The notes below the pieces were generated by a model. The model searched no databases. It saw nothing but the letters and a program-made list of their open reading frames with translations, and was not told where the DNA came from. From JAVVTQ01 sp036653595 (lineage in GTDB: Bacteria > Bacillota > Clostridia > Oscillospirales > Ruminococcaceae), in contig JAVVTQ010000026.1 of assembly GCA_036653595.1 (NCBI GenBank), positions 1-21,676 of the forward strand: a stretch of DNA of 21,676 nt. The letters run 5' to 3'. Of this stretch, positions 12,595 to 20,110 are shown one piece after another. Positions within the stretch are counted from its first letter, which is position 1. Each line of letters begins with the position of its first letter. The translations under genes and the position numbers were made by a program.

Positions 12595-14645
12595 TTAAAA
12601 AAGCGGAGATACTCGCGCCGGTCGGCGGACAGAAACAGCTAGAAGCAGCGGTGCGCAGCGGCGCGGACGCAGTCTATCTCGGAACAAAGAGCATGAATGC
12701 GAGAGCCGGCGCGCAAAATTTTGATGAGGAGGAGCTGCTGCGCGCCGTATGCTATTGCCATGCGCGCGGGGTAAAGGTCCACGTGACGCTCAATACTCTC
12801 GTAAACGACTCTGAGCTTGAGATGGCGCACGCGCAGATAGAGACAATCGCAAATTCCGGCGCGGACGCGGTGATAGTCCAGGATTTGGGCGTGGCAAAGC
12901 TTGTGCGCGAATGCTGCCCGTCAATCGAGATGCACGCGTCGACACAGATGACCATACACAACCTCTCGGGTGCAATCAAGGCAAAGGAACTTGGTTTTTC
13001 CAGAGTTGTCTTGGCGCGCGAGCTGGAATTGTGTGAAATTGAATTAATCGCAAAAAACTGCGGCATCGAAACGGAGGTGTTCATCCACGGCGCGCTCTGT
13101 GTCAGCATGTCGGGTGCCTGCTATATGTCCTCTATGCTCGGAGAGCGCAGTGGAAACAGGGGCAGGTGCGCGGGACCGTGCAGACTGAACTTCACCTCTT
13201 GTGAGCGGGAGCATGCGCTTTCACTCAAGGATATGTCGCACATAAAATACATAAGTGATTTGGTTGAGGCCGGGGTAAGCTCAATAAAGATAGAAGGCAG
13301 GCTGAAGGGTCCGGAATATGTCGCTGCTGCGGTAAATGCATGTGTGCTTGCGCGCGACGGTCTGCCATATGACATTGCAGCGCTGCGCGATGTGTTTTCG
13401 CGCTCGGGCTTTACGGACGGATACATCACCGGCAAAAGAACAACGGATATGTTTGGTTTTCGCACGGACTCGGACAAGGAGGCCTCGCGCGAGACACAGA
13501 GCGAGATGTGTGAGCTCTATAGGCTAGAGCGGCGAAGCGTTGGGATTTCCATGAGGCTGACGCTTGCTTGCGGCACCGAGGCACAGCTGATTGTCAGTGA
13601 CGGGAAAAACACAGTCAGTGTTCGTGGACTGCTGCCGGAAAAGGCGCAGACGCGCGGCACCGATGAGGCGCTTGCACAAAGAAACCTCGAGAAGACGGGC
13701 GGCACGCCGTTCTTCCTCGAAAAGCTTGAGCTGGTGAACACGGATGAGCTTTTTTTGCCAGCGTCGTCGCTAAACAGCATGCGAAAAGAGGCTCTGGAAA
13801 GGCTTTTGGAAATAAGAGAGAAGCCTGTGCCGCACGAGTTTTTTCCGTTTTATGAGGAGATGCTTCCAAAACCGAAAATGCGCGAAAAAGCCGATGCAAG
13901 CATGAGAGTACATGCGCGTTTTGCTGCGCAGCTTGACGGGATAGACGGGGCAGAGCAATATATTCTGCCGATGTCCGAAATAGAAAAAAACCCGGACTGC
14001 ATCAAAAAATACAGTGACAGGCTTGTCTGTGAAATACCGCAGCTTGTCTTTCCGATGGACGAGGAAAAAGTACGCGAGCGTCTTCGCGAGTTGGCAAGGC
14101 TAGGACTAAAAAACGCACTTGTGCAAAATATCGGTGCAATCGAATTTGCAGAAAGCGCAGGGCTTTGCATATTCGGAGGCCATGGATTGAACATAATGAA
14201 CAGTCTGGCTTTGGAAGAATATGAAAAAATGGGCGCAGAGGATGTCACGGCTTCGTTTGAGCTGTCTCAGGACAGAATCCGCAGACTTGGAGCCCGTGTG
14301 CCGGTGGGGGTTATTGCGGGCGGATGTCTGCCGCTGATGATTTTCAGAAATTGCCCGGCCAGAAATGCGGGAGGGTGCATGTCGAACGACGGGATGGGCT
14401 GCTCTATTGTTGACAGGAAGGGAACTGAGTTTAAACTTAGGTGTAGAGAAAAGAAGTTTTCAGAGCTGCTCAATCCAATACCCATGTATATGTCAGACAA
14501 AAATTTCTCGGGTGTCGACTTCACAACACTGTACTTTACCGCAGAGTCGCCAAAGGAATGCGCGGACATGTACAGAAATTATTCGGTGCATGGAGCGCCG
14601 CCGGAAGTTCACACCAACGGTCTTTATTTCCGCGAGCTGCTGTGA
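12591..14645 (+). CDS. U32 family protein with long C-terminal extension (DUF3656 type)
   Basis: ATG 12591 overlaps the upstream stop by 4 bases and gives the family opening AEILAPVGG; a longer frame beginning at 12531 lies within the preceding gene and is rejected. The 684 residues comprise a U32 domain (about 1-290) and a long extension of the DUF3656/second-lobe type. The signature EVFIHGALCVSMSGACYMSS (162-181) is followed by SGNRGRCAGPCR (187-198). Cys170, Cys177, Cys193 and Cys197 repeat the spacing of its neighbour. A second Cys-rich patch with CPARNAGGC and DRKGTEF lies near residue 590-620. It probably works with the upstream protein in tRNA uridine hydroxylation, although it could act on another substrate. 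The promoter is shared and no separate one is seen. Confidence 0.82.
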   Translation: MIKKAEILAPVGGQKQLEAAVRSGADAVYLGTKSMNARAGAQNFDEEELLRAVCYCHARGVKVHVTLNTLVNDSELEMAHAQIETIANSGADAVIVQDLGVAKLVRECCPSIEMHASTQMTIHNLSGAIKAKELGFSRVVLARELELCEIELIAKNCGIETEVFIHGALCVSMSGACYMSSMLGERSGNRGRCAGPCRLNFTSCEREHALSLKDMSHIKYISDLVEAGVSSIKIEGRLKGPEYVAAAVNACVLARDGLPYDIAALRDVFSRSGFTDGYITGKRTTDMFGFRTDSDKEASRETQSEMCELYRLERRSVGISMRLTLACGTEAQLIVSDGKNTVSVRGLLPEKAQTRGTDEALAQRNLEKTGGTPFFLEKLELVNTDELFLPASSLNSMRKEALERLLEIREKPVPHEFFPFYEEMLPKPKMREKADASMRVHARFAAQLDGIDGAEQYILPMSEIEKNPDCIKKYSDRLVCEIPQLVFPMDEEKVRERLRELARLGLKNALVQNIGAIEFAESAGLCIFGGHGLNIMNSLALEEYEKMGAEDVTASFELSQDRIRRLGARVPVGVIAGGCLPLMIFRNCPARNAGGCMSNDGMGCSIVDRKGTEFKLRCREKKFSELLNPIPMYMSDKNFSGVDFTTLYFTAESPKECADMYRNYSVHGAPPEVHTNGLYFRELL

Positions 14646-14783
14646 AGCAGGAAGTACACGCAGCGGGCAAAAGAATATGTGCAGGGATTTTATGCCGACA
14701 CGGCGCGTGACATAGCTTTATGAGCATTTCTGTCTGCGCGGATGTGAAGCAAATTGATTTTGCAAAAAGACTTCGCGCTTGCG

Positions 14784-15770
14784 TCACTCGTTCATCAAAA
14801 TATCGCAGTTTATTGTTGTGTAGAGCAGTCTTTTTACTTCATCGTGCTCGTGTGATTGACCGAGCACCCACATGAGCTTTGTCACAACGGCCTCAAGCGT
14901 CATATCGTAGGCCTCCAATAGGCCGAGACTTTCTTTTATGCCCTTGCCGACCTTGTAAACGGCCATGTCACTGCCCTCATTTGGCACTTGTGTCGTCATA
15001 ACCACCGTTTTGTTCTTCTTGACACCTTTTTCAATGGCGTCAAAAAAGTTGTTTGGCACACCGCCTGTTCCGAAGCTCTCCACAACGATGCCGTCATTTT
15101 GGCTCAACAGAAAGCGCAGAACATCGGGAGAGGAGCCGGGCACAAGCTTGAGCAACTCCACATTTTCATCGAGTGCCTTGTAAAAGCACACGTGCTTATT
15201 TTCTGTTCTATCGATGTACTGAACGATTTTACCGCTCTTTATCACGGCGAGCGGCGGATAATTTGTGGTGGAAAAGGCGTTGTAGCTCTTTGTATGAGTC
15301 TTTTTGGCGCGGGTGCCGGCAATGACTGTTCCGTCAAAGACTATCTGCACACCGCTGGCCTTATTGCTTGATGCATACAGAAAGCTGTCGAGTAGATTTT
15401 GGCGCGCATCGGTGATTTCCATGTCTATTGGTTTTTGAGATCCGGTGACGATGATAGGCTTTTTTGAATTTTGTATGAGGTATGAGAGCATGGCCGAGGT
15501 AAAGGCCATGGTGTCTGTGCCGTGGCACAGCACAAAGCCGTCATAGCGCTCATAATTTTCCTCAATGCACTTTGCCATCACAAGCCAGTCAAAGGGGAGC
15601 ATCTCGGTGCTGTCCTTGTTCATGAGAGAGAGCGTTTCAACCTCGCATATTCGTCGCGCGTCCGGCACAAAGCCAAGAAGCTGGGCGCTGTCGAGGACGG
15701 GCTCTAATCCCGCCTTTGTCCTGCGCGAGGCTATTGTTCCGCCTGTTGTAATCATCAATACCTTTTTCAA
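14784..15770 (-). CDS. ansA: L-asparaginase (type I-like)
   Basis: This enzyme hydrolyses asparagine to aspartate and ammonia. The frame is open from 15944, but the likely start is TTG 15770. It gives the family opening (MKKVLMITTGGTIAS) and lies 11 bases after CGGAGG (15782-15787 on the opposite strand). The 58 upstream residues lack homology. This yields 328 residues, the usual size. Both active-site signatures are present: TTGGTIAS near the N-terminus and LCHGTDTMAFTSAML, plus the TGSQKPID segment. No signal peptide is seen with this start, so a cytoplasmic enzyme is expected. It stands alone, convergent with the U32 pair and divergent from serC. Confidence 0.9.
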   Translation of the reverse strand: MKKVLMITTGGTIASRRTKAGLEPVLDSAQLLGFVPDARRICEVETLSLMNKDSTEMLPFDWLVMAKCIEENYERYDGFVLCHGTDTMAFTSAMLSYLIQNSKKPIIVTGSQKPIDMEITDARQNLLDSFLYASSNKASGVQIVFDGTVIAGTRAKKTHTKSYNAFSTTNYPPLAVIKSGKIVQYIDRTENKHVCFYKALDENVELLKLVPGSSPDVLRFLLSQNDGIVVESFGTGGVPNNFFDAIEKGVKKNKTVVMTTQVPNEGSDMAVYKVGKGIKESLGLLEAYDMTLEAVVTKLMWVLGQSHEHDEVKRLLYTTINCDILMNE

Positions 15771-15814
15771 AATAGACAAAGCCTCCGAAAATAGTTTTGG
15801 GGAAAAAGTGTGCA

Positions 15815-15828
15815 GTTGACGTGTCAAC
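15815..15828. promoter_or_regulatory. Palindrome (GTTGAC-GT-GTCAAC), possible operator of the asparaginase gene
   Basis: Two perfect 6-base inverted arms are separated by two bases. The site lies about 12-25 bases downstream of the expected asparaginase transcription start and about 28 bases before its ribosome binding site, a position suited to a repressor. The binding protein is unknown. Confidence 0.4.
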
Positions 15829-15846
15829 CAAAGATCTGATGAATGT

Positions 15847-15875
15847 ATTATGCACCCGAGCGGGGCTAAAAACAA
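15847..15875 (-). promoter_or_regulatory. Candidate promoter of the asparaginase gene
   Basis: Read on the minus strand, TTGTTT (15875-15870) and CATAAT (15852-15847) are separated by 17 bases. The transcript would begin near 15840 and carry a leader of about 70 bases. Confidence 0.5.
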
Positions 15876-15996
15876 TTCCGACTGTTTAAAAATTGAAGAT
15901 ATGAAAGAAAACGTCGGCATTAAGTACAAACCGTCAAGACACAATCGAATAAATTTGTATATTAATTCAAAGATGACGCTTTAGCAGGAAAAAGCA

Positions 15997-16024
15997 TTGA
16001 ATTTATTTTGCCAGAGGTTATAAT
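15997..16024 (+). promoter_or_regulatory. Sigma-A-like promoter of the serine operon
   Basis: TTGAAT (15997-16002) and a perfect TATAAT (16019-16024) are separated by 16 bases. The transcript would begin near 16031 and include the whole glycine riboswitch. Confidence 0.65.
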
Positions 16025-16069
16025 GTTAATATATTATTCATCAATAGAAAGCACACCGCTTTGTGATGA

Positions 16070-16146
16070 ACTCTGGAGAAGCTCGATTGCGAGTGCCGAA
16101 GGTTTAAGGCGAGTCAGCGCCGATATCTCAGGCAAAAGGACAGAGT
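16070..16146 (+). ncRNA. Glycine riboswitch, single aptamer
   Basis: The conserved core is easily recognised: CTCTGGAGAAGC at the 5' side, GTGCCGAAGG in the middle, and ATCTCAGGCAAAAGGACAGA at the 3' side. The closing stem ACTCTG (16070-16075) / CAGAGT (16141-16146) is perfect, and GGCG/CGCC (16108-16111/16118-16121) forms an internal helix. Only one aptamer is present. A short upstream hairpin AAAGC/GCTTT (16048-16062) may be the partner helix seen in singlet glycine riboswitches. An intrinsic terminator follows at 16202-16227, then serC. Glycine riboswitches more often control glycine cleavage genes or transporters; here the target is serine synthesis. Confidence 0.9.
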
Positions 16147-16201
16147 TTGGGATTTTGAAATTGAACACGGGATTTCTTTATTTCAAAAAGGTCTTCTTCG
16201 G

Positions 16202-16227
16202 AGCTAAACCATAGGTTTAGCTTTTTT
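16202..16227 (+). terminator. Intrinsic terminator of the glycine riboswitch
   Basis: AGCTAAACC (16202-16210) and GGTTTAGCT (16214-16222) form a perfect 9-bp stem with a 3-base loop, followed by a T-run up to 16227. It stands between the aptamer and serC and serves as the expression platform. Confidence 0.88.
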
Positions 16228-16307
16228 ATTTTGTAATTGCATGTTTTTACAACATTCAGTGAATACAAGCGGGTTTAAAACCGCGATATAAAATCGGAGG
16301 ATAAAAA

Positions 16308-17396
16308 ATGGAACGTGTATTCAATTTTTCAGCAGGACCGTCGATGATGCCGCTGTCAGTACTTGAAAAGGTCAGAGATGAGCTTGTGTCATATCCCGGC
16401 TCCGGATGCAGTGTTATGGAGATGAGCCACCGTTCCCGCCCATATCAGGCCATTATCGATGAAGCGGAGGCTACGCTTCGAAAAATAATGAAAATCTCTG
16501 ACGATTATTCTGTTCTTTTTTTGCAAGGCGGCGCGTCCTTGCAGTTCTCCATGGTTCCGATGAACTTAGCAAAGCGCGGAGATACATTTGATTATGCCAT
16601 TACCGGCCAGTTTGCGTCAAAGGCCTTTACAGAGGCAAAGCGTTGGGGAAATGCGGTGGCGGTCACCTCGAGCAAGGAGGACAAGTATTCTCACATCCCC
16701 AAAATAACACGCGATATGCTGTCAAAGGGCGCAAAATTTCTGCACATAACGGGAAACAACACGATATTCGGAACCTGCTACAACACGCTGCCTGACTGTG
16801 GAGATGTACCGCTCGTGTGTGACCTTTCGTCGGTTATTCTGGGCAAGGAATTTGATGCGGACAAGTTTGCGCTTATATATGCAGGCGCGCAAAAAAATAT
16901 GGGGCCCGCAGGGCTTACCGTCGTCATAATGAAGAAAGCGTTACTTGAAAATGAGATTGACGATTTGGTTCCGTCTATGCTCAACTACAAAAAAATGGCT
17001 GATGAAGGCTCTATGTACAATACCCCGCCTACGTTTGCGATTTATGTGGCGGGACTTGCGTACAAGTGGGTGGACTCCATGGGCGGAGTGGCGGAGCTTG
17101 AAAAAATAAACATAAACAAAGCGAAGCTTCTCTATGATACAATAGAAAATTCAAAGCTTTTCAAAAGCCCGGTTGCCATTGAAGACCGCTCGATAATGAA
17201 CGTCACATTCACCTTGCCTTCAGAGGAGCAGACAGCTGAATTTCTAAAGCTCACCGGCGCGCGCGGCATGGTTAACCTAAAGGGGCACCGGTCGGTCGGC
17301 GGATGCAGAGCATCAATTTACAATGCTATGCCCGTCGAGGGAGTTGTAAAGCTCACAGAGTGCATGAAAGATTTTGAAGCGGGCAAACGCGCCTGA
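16308..17396 (+). CDS. serC: Phosphoserine aminotransferase
   Basis: SerC transfers the amino group of glutamate to 3-phosphohydroxypyruvate, giving 3-phosphoserine; it is a class V PLP enzyme. The 362-residue protein has the family opening FNFSAGPSMMP, the substrate segment VMEMSHRS, the phosphate/PLP loop LQGGAS (72-77) and the PLP lysine Lys196 in AGAQKNMGPAG. The end has HRSVGGCRASIYNA, which carries the conserved arginines for the substrate phosphate and carboxylate. The start ATG 16308 follows CGGAGG at about 16295-16300. It is the first gene after the glycine riboswitch and terminator, 15 bases before serA. Confidence 0.95.
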   Translation: MERVFNFSAGPSMMPLSVLEKVRDELVSYPGSGCSVMEMSHRSRPYQAIIDEAEATLRKIMKISDDYSVLFLQGGASLQFSMVPMNLAKRGDTFDYAITGQFASKAFTEAKRWGNAVAVTSSKEDKYSHIPKITRDMLSKGAKFLHITGNNTIFGTCYNTLPDCGDVPLVCDLSSVILGKEFDADKFALIYAGAQKNMGPAGLTVVIMKKALLENEIDDLVPSMLNYKKMADEGSMYNTPPTFAIYVAGLAYKWVDSMGGVAELEKININKAKLLYDTIENSKLFKSPVAIEDRSIMNVTFTLPSEEQTAEFLKLTGARGMVNLKGHRSVGGCRASIYNAMPVEGVVKLTECMKDFEAGKRA

Positions 17397-17411
17397 CAAA
17401 AGGAGAATGAT

Positions 17412-18581
17412 ATGTTTAAAATAAGGACCTTTAATAATATTTCGAATATAATCCACGACGAGCTGGACAGCGATATTTTCAAGATTTCCGACAGCGAGCA
17501 AAAGTTTGAAGGGGCGCTTGTGCGCTCGGCAGATTTGCAGAATACTGAAATGCCCGAGGAGCTGCTGGCGATAGCGAGAGCGGGTGCGGGCTACAACAAT
17601 ATACCGGTAGACGAGTGTTCAAAAAAGGGAGTTGTGGTTTTCAATACTCCCGGAGCCAACGCTAACGCCGTCAAGGAGCTTGTCATGTGCGGGCTGCTCA
17701 TGTCGTGCCGCAAAGTTTCGGAATCAATGCAGTGGCTCAAAGAGCAAAGTGATGCCGGAGAGCAAGGACTGGACAAGCTTGCGGAAAAGCATAAAAACCA
17801 ATTTGTCGGCCCGGAGCTTGCGGGCAAGAAACTGGGTGTAATCGGTCTTGGCGCTATAGGAGTTATGGTTGCAAATGCGGCCTCACAGGGGCTTGATATG
17901 GAGGTGTGCGGATTTGATCCATTTATGTCGGTTGACGCCGCATGGCATCTGTCACGCTCGGTAAAGCAGGCGAAAAACATTGACGACTTGTACAGAAAAT
18001 GCGACTTTATCACCATCCATATTCCGCTCAACGACAAGACCAGGGGCATGATAGGCACACAGCAGCTGTCGCTTATGAAGAGCGAAGCCGTGCTGCTCAA
18101 CTTTGCGCGCGGAGGCTTAGTCGACGACGACGCGGTGCTGCAAGCGCTCGAAGACGGCAGGCTGCGCCGCTATGTCACTGATTTTCCAAACGATGAGCTT
18201 GCGTGCCGCAGCGGAGTGCTCATTTTTCCGCATCTCGGCGCGTCAACACCGGAGTCTGAAGAGAATTGCGCAAAGATGGCGGCAAAGGAGCTAAAATATT
18301 ACCTTACGGAGGGAAACATCAGAAATTCCGTAAATATGCCCTCGTGTGAGCTGCCCAGAACATCGGAAGTCAGGCTTGCGATAATCAACCGAAATGAAAT
18401 CAATATGGTCGGACAGATAACGGCCGTTCTTGCTCGCGGCAAATGCAACATTTCGCACATGATAAATAAGAGCAGAGGCGAGCTGGCATATACCATCATC
18501 GACGTCGACTGCGCGGTTTCAAATGAGTGCCTTGACGATATCAAGGCGATTGACGGAGTTATCCGGGTGAGAGTGCTGTGA
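17412..18581 (+). CDS. serA: D-3-phosphoglycerate dehydrogenase with ACT domain
   Basis: SerA oxidises 3-phosphoglycerate to 3-phosphohydroxypyruvate with NAD+, the committed step of serine synthesis. The 389 residues show a 2-hydroxyacid dehydrogenase core with the NAD motif GLGAIG (around 146-151), the substrate Arg233 in NFARGG and catalytic His274 in FPHLGAST. The acidic partner is in DFPNDEL, where the usual Pro after Glu is Leu. Residues about 315-389 form an ACT domain (VRLAIINRNEINMVGQI), which binds serine in related enzymes, so feedback by serine is expected. AAAGGAG precedes ATG 17412. The stop overlaps the GTG start of the DUF1015 gene. Confidence 0.94.
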   Translation: MFKIRTFNNISNIIHDELDSDIFKISDSEQKFEGALVRSADLQNTEMPEELLAIARAGAGYNNIPVDECSKKGVVVFNTPGANANAVKELVMCGLLMSCRKVSESMQWLKEQSDAGEQGLDKLAEKHKNQFVGPELAGKKLGVIGLGAIGVMVANAASQGLDMEVCGFDPFMSVDAAWHLSRSVKQAKNIDDLYRKCDFITIHIPLNDKTRGMIGTQQLSLMKSEAVLLNFARGGLVDDDAVLQALEDGRLRRYVTDFPNDELACRSGVLIFPHLGASTPESEENCAKMAAKELKYYLTEGNIRNSVNMPSCELPRTSEVRLAIINRNEINMVGQITAVLARGKCNISHMINKSRGELAYTIIDVDCAVSNECLDDIKAIDGVIRVRVL

Positions 18582-19756
18582 GAGAGGACATCAGAAAGGC
18601 GTTTCAAAAAGTCGGCGCTTCCGTTCCGAATCTGCTGATGCCACAAAAAAAATATGACCTGCAAAAATTCGCCGTTATCGCCTGCGACCAGTTTTCGGCA
18701 AAGCCCGAGTACTGGGGGGAAGTAGAGCGGTTTGCTGAAGGTGCGCCGTCTGCTCTGAACATGATTATCCCGGAGGCATGGCTCAAAAAAGAGACTTTGG
18801 CAGCAGAGCGGGTCTGCGACGCAATGGAGGGCTACCTTGCAAACGGCGTGTTCAGGGAGACGGGAGAGGAGCTGATTTTCGTCAAGCGCGAAACCTCGGC
18901 GGGGATCAGAAAGGGCTTGATAATTGCGCTTGATCTGGAAAACTATGATTTTTCAAAAAACTCAAAAAGCATGATTCGCGCGACGGAGGCAACAGTGGTA
19001 GACCGTCTGCCGGCTCGTGTTGAGATAAGAAGAGGGGCGCCACTGGAAATGCCCCACATCATTGTGCTGCTCGACGACAGGCGCGACACTCTGATGAGCT
19101 TTATCGATGAAAACAGTTTCAGCTTGAGCTTGGAGTACAATTTTACGCTTATGCAGGGCGGCGGTGGGATACAGGGCTTTGGAATAAATGACAATGATAT
19201 GCTGCTGCGAATTGCAAATATCATGGGAAAGCTGCTGGACGCTTCGCCTGATGGAATGCTGTACGCCATGGGAGACGGAAATCACTCCTTTGCTGCAGCA
19301 AAGCAATATTGGGACGAAATAAAGCCCGGTCTGGCTTTGGAGGAGCGTGAAAATCACCCGGCGCGGTTTGCACTTTGTGAGCTTGTAAATCTTTATGACA
19401 GCGCGATGGCCTTTGAGCCGATACACAGGGCGCTGCTGGGTGTCGATGTGAAAAAGGTGCAGTCAGAGGTTGGGTTCGACGCAAAGAATCCACCCGAGCT
19501 GCAAGAATTGCAGCCGCTTTTGGACGAGTGGCTGGCAAATAACCCTCAAGCGGAGCTTGAATACATACACGGCAGCGAGGAATGCGAAGCTCTGTGCGCT
19601 GCGCCCGACCGCCTCGCAATAATCATGCCGCCGTTTGACAAGGGCGGCCTATTTGACACCGTGCGGCGCGACGGGGCATATGTCCGCAAAAGCTTTTCAA
19701 TCGGCTGTGCGCGCGACAAGCGCTATTATCTCGAATGCCGAAAGATCAAGGCCTGA
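18578..19756 (+). CDS. DUF1015 family protein, third gene of the serine operon
   Basis: This 392-residue protein begins at GTG 18578, overlapping the serA stop by 4 bases, which suggests coupled translation. The family is recognised by its N-terminal pattern (FAVIACDQFSAKPEYWGEVE) and by the GDGNHSFAAAKQYW motif at residues 232-245, where typical members read DGHHR. This motif resembles that of the ParB/SerK fold; SerK-type proteins phosphorylate free serine. The biochemical role of DUF1015 is not established. DUF1015 genes often neighbour serA and serC, and no serB is present here, so a role in phosphoserine metabolism is a reasonable inference. No membrane segment or signal peptide is seen. 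Confidence 0.82.
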   Translation: MREDIRKAFQKVGASVPNLLMPQKKYDLQKFAVIACDQFSAKPEYWGEVERFAEGAPSALNMIIPEAWLKKETLAAERVCDAMEGYLANGVFRETGEELIFVKRETSAGIRKGLIIALDLENYDFSKNSKSMIRATEATVVDRLPARVEIRRGAPLEMPHIIVLLDDRRDTLMSFIDENSFSLSLEYNFTLMQGGGGIQGFGINDNDMLLRIANIMGKLLDASPDGMLYAMGDGNHSFAAAKQYWDEIKPGLALEERENHPARFALCELVNLYDSAMAFEPIHRALLGVDVKKVQSEVGFDAKNPPELQELQPLLDEWLANNPQAELEYIHGSEECEALCAAPDRLAIIMPPFDKGGLFDTVRRDGAYVRKSFSIGCARDKRYYLECRKIKA

Positions 19757-19818
19757 AAATAACAGATGCACGAATGTGACTTGAAAAGCGATTGACACGC
19801 ATTGTAATTATTTGTTAA

Positions 19819-19847
19819 TTGCAAAAACACACACTTTTGGATACAAT
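19819..19847 (+). promoter_or_regulatory. Promoter of the small basic protein gene
   Basis: TTGCAA (19819-19824) and TACAAT (19842-19847) are separated by 17 bases, placing the transcription start near 19854, just before GAGGTGG and ATG 19871. Confidence 0.55.
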
Positions 19848-19870
19848 GACATTGCGAAAGAGGTGGTGTC

Positions 19871-20110
19871 ATGAAAAGATTCGTGGAATTCGAAAAGATG
19901 TCAAAACGCCAAAAGCGCGAGGAGAACAATAGACGCCGAAGCACGTGGGGCGCTCTTAATCCGGCAACGCGCAGGGCGGAAAACAAAAAAACCTACAATA
20001 GAAAACGAACCGACGCAAGGCACAGCGAAGTGTCAAGCGGCGGTTCGTCTTTTTTTATGCCGTTTTTCTTCGGCATCGTCGGAGGTTCTATTTTGCGGAC
20101 GCAAGGCTGA
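19871..20110 (+). CDS. Small basic conserved protein, frame runs through its terminator
   Basis: The frame has 79 codons, with GAGGTGG just upstream. Residues 1-46 are strongly basic and follow a pattern I recall from short hypothetical proteins of Clostridia: FEKMSKRQKREENNRRRSTW, then a 'G.NP.TR' turn and ending in YNRKR. Such proteins are usually about 45-55 residues long and have no assigned function; the charge would suit RNA or ribosome contact, but this is a guess. Residues 47-79 are different: they include a Phe-rich hydrophobic stretch (SSFFMPFFFGIVGGSIL) encoded across the terminator stem, T-run and following hairpin. The tail may be a recent stop-loss extension or may be lost by premature transcription end. 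The last 23 bases overlap the convergent gene. Confidence 0.6.
   Translation: MKRFVEFEKMSKRQKREENNRRRSTWGALNPATRRAENKKTYNRKRTDARHSEVSSGGSSFFMPFFFGIVGGSILRTQG
20005..20056. terminator. Intrinsic terminator between convergent genes, probably bidirectional
   Basis: ACGAACCG (20005-20012) pairs with CGGTTCGT (20041-20048). The stem continues inside with CGC/GCG after an A-G mismatch, and a small inner stem GGCAC/GTGTC. On the + strand CTTTTTTT (to 20056) follows. On the - strand the stem is followed by TTTCTATTG. It lies inside the end of the small + strand frame and downstream of the - strand glycosyltransferase gene. Confidence 0.78.

Noticed and set aside
14740..14775. GCAAA/TTTGC hairpin after the U32 pair as terminator
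   Set aside because: An A-run, not a T-run, follows on the + strand, and on the - strand the T-run precedes the hairpin, so neither direction fits an intrinsic terminator.
15771..15944. 58-residue N-terminal extension of the asparaginase
   Set aside because: Asparaginases begin just before TTGGT. The CGGAGG site is placed for TTG 15770, and the promoter lies inside the supposed extension.
16008..16214. Plus-strand frame of 68 codons before serC
   Set aside because: It coincides with the glycine riboswitch and its terminator stem, so it is RNA structure and not a gene.
19792..19797. TTGACA as -35 of the small basic protein gene
   Set aside because: No credible -10 sits 16-18 bases downstream. 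TTGCAA-17-TACAAT is better placed relative to the gene.
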